A DNA stretch of 9,559 bases from Acidobacteriota bacterium (GTDB taxonomy: Bacteria; Acidobacteriota; Terriglobia; Bryobacterales; Bryobacteraceae), in contig JAPKYY010000576.1 of NCBI GenBank assembly GCA_026394095.1, positions 1-9,559 on the forward strand, read 5' to 3'. A model generated the notes under the pieces. That model made no database searches. It saw only the letters and a program-made list of their open reading frames with translations, and was not told the DNA's origin. The translations under genes were made by a program, and so were the position numbers. Shown piece after piece: positions 1-6,601 of the stretch. Numbering within the stretch: position 1 is the stretch's first letter; every line of letters begins with the position of its first letter.

Positions 1-1749
1 ACTCTGGTCTTGTGCCGACAAAAGCCCGACAGTGCCATAGATCATCTTGCGCCAGGCACGCCCCTTAGGCGCAGGCGTTCCGCGATTGTCAAAGCTCACC
101 ACCAGATAACCTTCATTGGCCAGAGCCCGATGAAACAAACCGCGTGACCCCGCCCAGGAATCAGTCACGGTTACACTCGCCGGTTCACCGTAGACAAAGA
201 CGATCACTGGATATTTCTTCGAGGCGTCAAAGCCGCGTGGCTTCAGCATCCAGCCATCCATGGAAACACCTTCACTCGTATTGACCTTGAAGAATTCTGC
301 AGGCGGATCAGAAATCGTAGCGATGGCTCCTCGCAAGGGGGCATTCGATTCCAGCACACGAGAAACCTTATGGTCAGGCAGCCGGATCAGATCGGTCACC
401 ACAGGCCGGTCGATGCGCGAATAGGTGTGAAAGGCCCAACGGCAATCGGGCGAAATGCGGTAGCCATGCGTACCCGGTTGATCGGCAGGTGTCAGGCGCA
501 CTGCGGGAGAGCTGCGATCGATCGGAACCCGGTACAGGTACTTCTGCGTTGGGTTGTCAGGTGAGGCCATGTAATAAAGCCAGCGGCTCTCAGGATCGAC
601 TGCCAGGACGGAGATCACATCGAAATTTCCAGGTGTCAGCAAGACCGGTTCTCCACCGGCAGCGGGCACGGAGTATGCATGACGCCAGCCATCGCGCGCG
701 CTCCACCAGAGCGTGTTCTTGCCGCCATTCAAAGTGAATGCTTCGTCTTCGAGTTCATGCTTGTCCACCCAGGCTTCGTCAACATCGCGGAAGACTTCTT
801 TCACCTGCCCGGTTCGCACATCGCCAGCAAAAACAATCAGCGTATTCTGCTTGCGATTGAATTGCTGGATCTCAATCTCGCGGCTGCCTTCACGCCACTC
901 CATTGAAGCCAGATAATGATTGCGCGGGTCCCCGGGAACTTCCATCCAGCGGGCCGGGCCACCTTCGGCGGGCACAACCCCCAGGCGAACAGACGAGTTC
1001 TTCGTACCAGCCTTGGGATAGGCAATCTTCGTTAACTTTGGATAGAGCGAATCGGTATTGTTGATCAGCGTAAACTCTTCAACGCCGGTGGAATCGAATT
1101 GCCAGAAGGCGACGTTCTTGCCGTCCGGGCTCCAGCGAAAGCCATCGCGCACATAGAGCTCTTCTTCGTAAACCCAATCGGAGGTGCCGTTGATCAGAGT
1201 CGTGGAGCCATCATTCGTCAATGGCTTCACGACACCCGATTTCAAATCTTCGACATAAATGTTGTTTTCGCGTACATAGGCGACGCGAGTGGCATCAGGC
1301 GAGAACTTGGCAAACATCAGCGAAGACGGCGGCGCCGCCGCGCCAACTTTCTTCAGAGTATTGGCCGTCAGATCGAGCACCCAATAGTCGCCACGAGTAT
1401 TGAGCCGCCACACCTTCTTCGTCTCGGTAAAGATCAGCAGCCTCTTGCCGTCCATTGACCAGCGGTAGTCTTCAATACGCAGCGGCTTGCCATCTTTGGG
1501 AGTCAACTGCGCCGAGGAAACCAATACACTGCGCTTGGCTGTCGCTGTGTCGTAGCTCACAATCTCGGAATTTTCGACTGTCGAATAGGCGGCTCCCTTT
1601 TCAATCCAGCGCGCAGGCCCGAAACTTCGGCTGGAAAAGGCAGTGGTTGAGAAGATCCGTTTGAGCTGCTGCTGGAACTCTTCAGACCCAAACAATTGCG
1701 ACGCCAAAAGGAAAACAACGAGAAAGTTTCTATGCACGAGATTCAGCAT
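1..1749 (-). CDS. Secreted dipeptidyl-peptidase IV-like serine peptidase (family S9B), 3' end missing
   Basis: This is a partial gene: 583 codons are open from ATG at 1749 to the left edge, with no stop. The N-terminus has a Sec-type signal peptide (basic His/Arg, then hydrophobic FLVVFLLASQLF, likely cleaved near residue 21), so the enzyme should act outside the cytoplasm. Residues about 50-490 form the DPP IV N-terminal propeller (PF00930 type). Its hallmark is DWVYEEE at 191-197; in DPP IV enzymes the Glu pair binds the substrate's free amino terminus, which implies removal of N-terminal dipeptides. WWSARDGWRHAYSV is also typical of the family. The alpha/beta-hydrolase domain starts near residue 500, with VYGEP at 519-523 (Tyr520 is the expected oxyanion-hole Tyr) and then FDNRGT. 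The catalytic Ser of GWSYGG should lie some 20 residues past the edge, so activity cannot be judged. The E in VYGEP is unusual; relatives normally have G. A GAGGA motif lies 12 nt before the ATG. Confidence 0.93.
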   Translation of the reverse strand, partial: MLNLVHRNFLVVFLLASQLFGSEEFQQQLKRIFSTTAFSSRSFGPARWIEKGAAYSTVENSEIVSYDTATAKRSVLVSSAQLTPKDGKPLRIEDYRWSMDGKRLLIFTETKKVWRLNTRGDYWVLDLTANTLKKVGAAAPPSSLMFAKFSPDATRVAYVRENNIYVEDLKSGVVKPLTNDGSTTLINGTSDWVYEEELYVRDGFRWSPDGKNVAFWQFDSTGVEEFTLINNTDSLYPKLTKIAYPKAGTKNSSVRLGVVPAEGGPARWMEVPGDPRNHYLASMEWREGSREIEIQQFNRKQNTLIVFAGDVRTGQVKEVFRDVDEAWVDKHELEDEAFTLNGGKNTLWWSARDGWRHAYSVPAAGGEPVLLTPGNFDVISVLAVDPESRWLYYMASPDNPTQKYLYRVPIDRSSPAVRLTPADQPGTHGYRISPDCRWAFHTYSRIDRPVVTDLIRLPDHKVSRVLESNAPLRGAIATISDPPAEFFKVNTSEGVSMDGWMLKPRGFDASKKYPVIVFVYGEPASVTVTDSWAGSRGLFHRALANEGYLVVSFDNRGTPAPKGRAWRKMIYGTVGLLSAQDQS

Positions 1750-1804
1750 AAAGCAAAACTGTCCTCAGTTTGGGCTAAGATAGGTCTTTCGCAACCATAC
1801 GCAC
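1750..1804. promoter_or_regulatory. Short divergent intergenic region between the S9B peptidase and the small membrane protein
   Basis: These 55 bp separate two divergently transcribed genes, so both promoters must lie here or inside the coding starts. A weak -10-like TAAGAT occurs at 1776-1781 on the plus strand, but no -35 partner is visible at 16-18 bp. On the minus strand GAGGA (about 1762-1766) is a plausible ribosome site for the peptidase. No operator-like inverted repeat is evident. Confidence 0.35.
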
Positions 1805-2197
1805 ATGAAGATCCTCCACGCCCTGATGCGCTTTTACAGCTACCTGTTCACGCTGTTTCTCTCTGTCTTCCTTACCGGCTTTGGCGTTGTCGCCTATATA
1901 TCCGGCCTGCACAACTGGAAAATCGATACGTTTATCTGGACCGGCGAAGATCTTTCAAAGGCCATGCTGATTCTCGGCATTCTCGGCGGCGTGAGCGTGC
2001 TGCTCGCCTTCTTTAATATCTTTAAGGCTCTGCTGCCGGTTATGGCGTTGATCTTCTTCGGCCTGATGGTTTACGGCTTCTTCTATCAGGGTTATCGTTT
2101 TGCAGACGCAGACGCGTTTCAGGGCACCGCCGCTCTCGCGTTCGGTGCCCTGGGTAGTTTTTTCTGCAGCCTGATCGTGTTCAAGCGCGAACGCTAG
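1805..2197 (+). CDS. Small integral membrane protein of unknown function, 130 aa
   Basis: I do not recognise this protein as a named family. Four hydrophobic segments are visible at about residues 10-32, 52-72, 74-96 and 107-126, joined by short loops, and the protein ends in a basic KRER tail that should be cytoplasmic. There is no signal peptide distinct from the first membrane segment and no conserved catalytic motif. ATG at 1805 is the first possible start after an in-frame stop at 1781-1783; a second ATG at 1826 would remove seven residues. Neither has a clear Shine-Dalgarno sequence, so the exact start is uncertain. It diverges from the S9B peptidase and runs tail to tail into the broken gene at 2194-3166, so it is probably transcribed alone. 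The consistent membrane topology makes it a likely real gene. Confidence 0.75.
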   Translation: MKILHALMRFYSYLFTLFLSVFLTGFGVVAYISGLHNWKIDTFIWTGEDLSKAMLILGILGGVSVLLAFFNIFKALLPVMALIFFGLMVYGFFYQGYRFADADAFQGTAALAFGALGSFFCSLIVFKRER

Positions 2198-3166
2198 ACG
2201 TTGTTTATGTACCAGGCCTTAAGGCCCTTCACCTGTTCAACCAGCACGTCCCTCAAACCTGGAATCACGTCGAGTGAAGCAGGCAATTGGGTCTTTGGGT
2301 CGGACAGTTTCATTTCGAGGCTGTCAAAATCTCCACTCGCGCTCAGCAGTAAATCCAGCAAGAACTTGGTGCCGGTATCTTCTATCGACTGCACTACAGA
2401 TTCAGGAATCAAGTATCCACCCTGCTTTGACCGCAAAACGGCCAGGGCCTTCTTCATGACAAAAGCCCGGATGATGTAGTCGCCGACATCCTTGAAGTGA
2501 TGCTGGATCCCCGCATACCAGCAAGAGCAGTTTTTGGTGCGTTCTTTCCCGATCTGATGTGGATCGATGTGGATATTGTGATATCCACCGCGTTCGTTCT
2601 GCTGGCCTTCTCTGACGAGGCAGACATGAAGCCCTGGTGTTCCGATTCCAGACAATTCCCGGAAGCAGGTGCGCTCCTGATTCCGTTCGCTGCGCTGGTG
2701 CGTAGCACCGCACAGACTGCATCAACTTTGCGCGGGCTGCAGGCACATCCCTCATGGTGCAGAAAAAGCCCCAACTGGAATCACTCTTGTAGAGGTTGGT
2801 TATCGCAAAGATATTGTCGAGGATGCCCACACCCGAGCGGTCCAGCCGGGTAAAGACTTGTTCAACAACGGTAACGAGTCCGCGAGCCTCTAGCGTATCC
2901 ACTGCCTGGACAAAGGTTATTTTGTCAGGGCTACCGCTCTCGCCGAAGACTTCCCAGAGGTTGTCGTTCTGTGGAGTCTTCATCCGGTAAGACCGGCGAA
3001 GCACCTCCAGCATCTTCTTATTCGAATTTGCAAACTTATGGCTTGCCGGAAGGGAATCACGCTCGGGGTCGTCAATCACGCCCGACGGGCGCGCCGGGTC
3101 TATGGCTTTAACTACAGCAAGTGTGTTGAGCTTACGGCTAAGAAGCTTATCCTTGCCAAAGCTCAT
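2194..3166 (-). pseudogene. Unrecognised Cys/His-containing protein, last gene of the DUF1549-DUF1501 cluster, broken by one frameshift
   Basis: Two overlapping minus-strand frames join into one protein. The first runs from ATG 3166 (MSFGKDKLLSRKL...) through SSWGFFCTMRDVPAARAKLM, then decays into an Arg/His-rich shadow that stays open to 2402. The second frame reads sensibly from just after a TGA at 2724-2722 (THQRSERNQERTCFREL, later HNIHIDPHQIGKERT, CSCWYAGIQHHFKDVGDY) to TAG at 2196-2194. Removing one base near 2708-2709 restores about 323 codons; 973 nt is one more than a multiple of three, as expected. The protein has no signal peptide or clear membrane segment and looks soluble. Its second half clusters Cys and His residues that could bind metal, which is inference only. 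The start overlaps the DUF1501 gene by 20 bp, which suggests translational coupling. The frame remains open upstream to 3298, but that would place most of the extra sequence inside DUF1501. I cannot assign a family or function. Confidence 0.7.
2691..2712 (-). other. Hairpin-forming inverted repeat at the inferred frameshift site
   Basis: The plus strand here reads TGC, then GCT between the arms, GGTGC, a GTA loop, GCACC, then GCA. The inner five-base-pair stem is 2697-2701 with 2705-2709, and an outer TGC/GCA pair adds three more after a three-base bulge. This is where the reading frame must change by one base, most simply through an extra base in the CC at 2708-2709. Compact GC hairpins promote slippage in replication and base-calling errors. 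No slippery heptamer or junction stop codon is seen, so programmed recoding is not supported. Confidence 0.5.
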
Positions 3167-4559
3167 GAATCGGCCCGTAAAGATCCTGATCTGAGAAGGG
3201 CACGTATTCGAAACCGCGGCCCAGCGGATCGTCCCTGCGGACTGTGGTCCAGTCAATGCCAAGCGCCGAGTAGATCGTCGCCTCAAGGTCTTCTGCACGA
3301 ATGCTGCGTTCGCGGCTCCAGCCCGGATTCAGCGTGTCGCGACCATTGGCGTCGGTACTGCCGATGGCTCTTGAACCCTTGATGCCTGCACCGGCGACAA
3401 GCGCCGCCTGCTGCAGGAAGTGATCGCGGCCCACGGTGGTATTCGGCGTACCGATCGTACGGCCAAACTCTCCCATTGCCACAATCAGCGTCTGATCGAG
3501 CAAGCCGCTCGCCTTCATATCAGCGATGAGAGTACCCAAGCCCGTGTCGAACTGGCGGCCCAACGAATTCACGTTAGTGGGATTCAGAGGGCCCGTATAG
3601 ATATTGGCGTGGTTATCCCAGCCACCAACATTTACCTGGACGTAGCGCGTGCCACGATCCGAGGCTAGGAGATTCTTGGCCACAATCAGGGCGTTGCCAA
3701 AGCCGGTGTTGCCATAGCGGTTGCGCTCATCGGTCGAGAAGCGGAAGAGATTGTCAATCTCGGCCCGGTACATCAACTGCCGTGCTGAAGAATTGAAGGC
3801 ACCCATCTCGTCACCTTTGGCGCCAAGCGCACCTTTACCGCGCATCTCAGAATCGAGATCGTTCAGTAGCGCGAAGCGGCGATCAAAGGCAGGCTGCCCG
3901 TCGGGGTGTGTTGTACCGCTGGGCGGGTTGCCGCCCGGGCTGAAATAGAAGGGAGCGTAGGCAGGCGGAAGATAACCACTGCCCACCCCACCGCCTGCAT
4001 TGAGATTGAAGAAGGGTGGCAGTGTCTTGTCGCCTCCACGTGCAGCAAACTCAAGCGAAACCACCGAGCCGATATGCGGAGCAATCCGCGACAATCCGCT
4101 CACCGGGTTGCGGCCAATCTGCAGCCAGGTGCTGGCCAGTTCGTGCACGGCGGCCCACGGCTTTATGCTGCGAACCAGTGCCACTGATTCCATCTGCTCG
4201 GCAATTTTCGGGAAGAGTCCACGCGGGAAGCGGACATCGCCGTAGTTGGTCGGCTCGTAAGAGGAGGGGAGCCACGGACCTTCCTTCAAGTCAAAGGTAT
4301 CGATGTGGCTGGGCCCGCCGCCCATCATAATGAAGATGACGTTCTTGGCGCGGTTGATCGGTGTCACTGCGGCCTTCGCAACGGTCTCCATCGGGCGTGA
4401 GGGCATCAGAAAATAGCCGCCCACCGCCGAGCTCATGTGCTTGAAAAAGGTGCGCCGGTTAAAGTGTGGCGCCTTCCAGAAGCAAGTACCCTTGATCCCG
4501 GTCCAGTCTTTGCCGAAGCGGTCTTTGCCGGCCGGCAGTTCTCCATAGATTCGATCCAT
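3147..4559 (-). CDS. DUF1501 family protein with twin-arginine motif
   Basis: This 470-residue protein fits PF07394 (DUF1501), whose fold is related to the alkaline phosphatase/sulfatase superfamily; no reaction is established. A twin-arginine export motif NRRTFFK lies at 34-40, followed by a weakly hydrophobic stretch, so folded export is likely. Family landmarks appear in order: MMGGGPSHIDTFDLK (78-92), VGGWDNH (311-317), GEFGRT (363-368) and GRDH (377-380). The Asp and His residues in these motifs are the likely metal or active-site positions by analogy with the superfamily. The protein ends with a typical ATIYSALGID segment and a short tail. The start is supported by AAGGGAG ten nt before ATG 4559. 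It lies 21 bp after the DUF1549/DUF1553 gene and overlaps the next gene by 20 bp, so all three are probably one operon. The twin arginine sits unusually far from the start, with no better downstream ATG. Confidence 0.93.
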   Translation of the reverse strand: MDRIYGELPAGKDRFGKDWTGIKGTCFWKAPHFNRRTFFKHMSSAVGGYFLMPSRPMETVAKAAVTPINRAKNVIFIMMGGGPSHIDTFDLKEGPWLPSSYEPTNYGDVRFPRGLFPKIAEQMESVALVRSIKPWAAVHELASTWLQIGRNPVSGLSRIAPHIGSVVSLEFAARGGDKTLPPFFNLNAGGGVGSGYLPPAYAPFYFSPGGNPPSGTTHPDGQPAFDRRFALLNDLDSEMRGKGALGAKGDEMGAFNSSARQLMYRAEIDNLFRFSTDERNRYGNTGFGNALIVAKNLLASDRGTRYVQVNVGGWDNHANIYTGPLNPTNVNSLGRQFDTGLGTLIADMKASGLLDQTLIVAMGEFGRTIGTPNTTVGRDHFLQQAALVAGAGIKGSRAIGSTDANGRDTLNPGWSRERSIRAEDLEATIYSALGIDWTTVRRDDPLGRGFEYVPFSDQDLYGPIHELWQG

Positions 4560-4580
4560 GATGACGTTTCTCCCTTGCCA
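4560..4580 (-). promoter_or_regulatory. Intercistronic gap with ribosome binding site for the DUF1501 gene
   Basis: The 21-bp gap between the DUF1549/DUF1553 stop and the DUF1501 start contains AAGGGAG on the minus strand (4576-4570), ten nt before the ATG. There is no room for a terminator or promoter, which supports one transcript for both genes. Confidence 0.65.
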
Positions 4581-6518
4581 TTAATAGCTGAAGATGAACT
4601 CTTGTTTGTTCATCATGACCCAAGCCAAGTCTTCGACTGCCGTGTTTTTGGCGGTTTGTACTGTACCGGCTTTCGCCAGAAACGCCATGGTCTTTGCCTT
4701 CTCTGTTTCGCTCGGCATCCGGCCGAGAAAACGCAAGAAGAGTTCGTCGGCCATTGAGCCGCGATCCGTCATCAAGGCAATGCTTCGAAGTGACGTCGAG
4801 GCAGCTACTTTTGCTTTTCCCGTCACGAAGCCATTGTTCATAAGGTTGAGTTGTTGCAGGATGCTGCCATCCTGACTGCGCTGCTGGATGTTTCGATTGC
4901 CGCGCAGGAAGAGATTCATGAAGTCACGCACGCCACCGTTGCTGTTTGGCTCCACCGGCTCGGGCATTTGCATAGCCCAACTCACAGGGTCTGCCCAGCC
5001 GCCAATCGTGTAGCGGCCCATCACATTGGTTGCAGTTTGAATCGCATCGTGGATTTCCTCGCCCTCGAGGCGGCGAACATAGTGGCGGGCGAAAAGCGGT
5101 ACATATTCAGCCTTCCATCCGTCGCCATAATCCGAGCTCAACTGATAGGCATTCGATTCCACCAGCTTGCGCATAAATTCGCGAAGGTTGTAGTTGTTGT
5201 CGATCAGGTCATCGGCCAGCTTCTCCAGAAGCTCCGGATGCGTCGCCTGCAAGTTCCAATCCCCTGTTGGAGGGTTCTTCGGGTCGAGGCGGGCCGGATC
5301 GAGTTGATCCACTGGCTCCACAAGCGCCATATTGAACATTTCTTTCCAGAGACGATTTGCGAAGTTACGAGCAAACATCTTGTCGTTCACCAAACGAATT
5401 GCGAACTGGGCGCGCCAGTCGGAGCCATTCGCTTCTTCAGCACCCATTCGCCATGCAGCGTTGGCTGCACGCAAGGTACCGATCTGAACACGGCGCGGAC
5501 GATTGCCGAAGGTTGTATTCATGCTGTAATTGCCAGCGGTCGCGTCCGTGATGTCGGTCGAGTTGGGAAACTCGGCAGCCATTTGATTGCGGTCTGAGAA
5601 ACGAACGCGCGAGAAATAAGCAGCCATCTGGTAAGCTTCCATGCGGGTAGCGCGGCGCCCCCACAGGCTTAGCTGTTCCAAGTGTCCACGGCCATCGTGG
5701 CACATGATGCAATCGTAATGGCTCATCCCCATGAAAGAAGAAACGCTGCGGGAGAAAAGGGTATCGTAGGTATCTTCAATCGGGCCGCCGGGTGTGCGCC
5801 AGCGGTTCAACCAGGTGGAAGGCCCTTCATTGCCACCCTTTTCGGTGTTGCCCTTGGCAGTGATCACCTCGAAAACAATATCCTTAATCGACTTGTTCTG
5901 CGAAACGCTCTGGGCAATCCAGCCAAAGAAATTGTTCCGGGCACCAACCTGCTGATTGCGGTAGGAATTCGCCGCCGCATTTTGCAGCAGGTCTCCCCAC
6001 CACATAGTCCACTTGTCAGTAAATTCGCGAGAGTAAAGCAGACGGTCAATCAGATCAGAACGTTTGCGCTCATTCTTCTCTTCGATAAAGGCTCGGTACT
6101 GTTCGATGGTCGGGATGCGCCCAGTCAGATCGAGATAAATACGCCGTACAAATTCTTCATCCGTGGTCAGGCGAGCACTGGGCACCCCAGCCGAGGCAAG
6201 CTTGCCAAAGATCGCTTCATCGATCATGCCCTTGAGTTCAATCGACCCGGGTGCAGCCGTACGGCTCGAAGCCATTTGACGACCACCCTTAAAGTTCATA
6301 GTCCGTTCTTGAACTGTCTCGCGCACACGTGCTTCACGCGCAGTGTATTCGTCAGGATCGGCCTTAAATGTGCAGTTGGCACCACCCATTTCAGACAGAG
6401 GCAAAACGGCCTCTTGTTCCTGGGCGATGGAAGATGGAAGGATGCTGAGAGCGATCAGGATCGCAGTCAACTGATGGGTCGACAGGCCTCTCAATGAAGG
6501 CTGATTTTTATACATCAT
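4581..6518 (-). CDS. DUF1549/DUF1553 domain secreted protein with a CxxCH motif
   Basis: This 645-residue protein has the domain order typical of the family. An N-terminal Sec signal (hydrophobic TAILIALSILPSSIAQ, about 17-33) predicts export. DUF1549 (PF07583 type) spans roughly 95-300, including FVRRIYLDLTGRIPTIEQY (123-141), LIDRLLYSREFTDKW and CIMCHDGRGH (270-279). DUF1553 (PF07587 type) spans roughly 370-635, with FANRLWKEMF (386-395), the LVESNAYQLSS segment, LNLMNNGF and FLRFLGRMPSETE, ending in LAWVMMNKQEFIFSY. CxxCH is the form of a c-type heme site, so one covalent heme is possible, but no distal ligand can be named. No PSCyt1-type cytochrome domain precedes it, unlike many planctomycete relatives. 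The biochemical function is unknown. It heads the tight gene pair with DUF1501, and its promoter is probably the -10 box at 6548-6553. A second Met immediately follows the first, so the start is uncertain by one residue. Confidence 0.93.
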   Translation of the reverse strand: MMYKNQPSLRGLSTHQLTAILIALSILPSSIAQEQEAVLPLSEMGGANCTFKADPDEYTAREARVRETVQERTMNFKGGRQMASSRTAAPGSIELKGMIDEAIFGKLASAGVPSARLTTDEEFVRRIYLDLTGRIPTIEQYRAFIEEKNERKRSDLIDRLLYSREFTDKWTMWWGDLLQNAAANSYRNQQVGARNNFFGWIAQSVSQNKSIKDIVFEVITAKGNTEKGGNEGPSTWLNRWRTPGGPIEDTYDTLFSRSVSSFMGMSHYDCIMCHDGRGHLEQLSLWGRRATRMEAYQMAAYFSRVRFSDRNQMAAEFPNSTDITDATAGNYSMNTTFGNRPRRVQIGTLRAANAAWRMGAEEANGSDWRAQFAIRLVNDKMFARNFANRLWKEMFNMALVEPVDQLDPARLDPKNPPTGDWNLQATHPELLEKLADDLIDNNYNLREFMRKLVESNAYQLSSDYGDGWKAEYVPLFARHYVRRLEGEEIHDAIQTATNVMGRYTIGGWADPVSWAMQMPEPVEPNSNGGVRDFMNLFLRGNRNIQQRSQDGSILQQLNLMNNGFVTGKAKVAASTSLRSIALMTDRGSMADELFLRFLGRMPSETEKAKTMAFLAKAGTVQTAKNTAVEDLAWVMMNKQEFIFSY

Positions 6519-6601
6519 GATTCCCCGTTACCTTTCGGCTTGCTGACATTATAGCCGAGCAAAAAAGTTGCGGATGAACCGTTAGTACTAAATCGTCCCG
6601 A
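6519..6601 (-). promoter_or_regulatory. Probable promoter region of the DUF1549/DUF1553-DUF1501 operon
   Basis: Read on the minus strand, this 83-bp gap has a perfect TATAAT at 6553-6548, placing transcription start near 6541 and leaving a leader of about 20 nt before ATG 6518. No convincing -35 box sits 16-18 bp upstream; TTCATC at 19 bp is the nearest weak match. Upstream of the ATG are AAAGG and GGGG, a mediocre ribosome site. A run of six T (minus strand) follows only a three-base-pair stem, so I do not call a terminator for the preceding propeller gene; read-through is possible. Confidence 0.55.

Noticed and set aside
1328..1339. Perfect palindrome GGCGGCGCCGCC
   Set aside because: It encodes an Ala/Pro-rich loop of the S9B peptidase propeller and sits in the middle of a coding region; chance GC-rich repeat.
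1776..1781. TAAGAT as a -10 box for the small membrane protein
   Set aside because: No matching -35 element at 16-18 bp spacing; kept only as a note in the intergenic entry.
2215..2226. Perfect palindrome GGCCTTAAGGCC just past the convergent stops, considered as a terminator
   Set aside because: The stem is only four base pairs around a TTAA loop and there is no T-run on either strand; it also lies inside the minus-strand coding sequence.
2402..2690. Continuation of the first minus-strand frame of the broken gene to 2402
   Set aside because: The translation turns into an Arg/His/Pro-rich shadow after the shift point, while the alternative frame reads like a folded protein with a natural stop.
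2497..2853. Plus-strand open frame of 118 codons opposite the broken gene
   Set aside because: It has no recognisable motif or ribosome site, its composition is that of an antisense shadow, and it lies across a well-supported minus-strand gene.
4851..6497. Long plus-strand open frames (248 and 271 codons) opposite DUF1549/DUF1553
   Set aside because: They are antisense to clearly recognisable domains and show no family features; such shadows are common where codon third positions are GC-biased.
6554..6590. T-run after a small inverted repeat, considered as a terminator of the propeller gene
   Set aside because: The stem CGG/CCG is three base pairs only, too weak for an intrinsic terminator.
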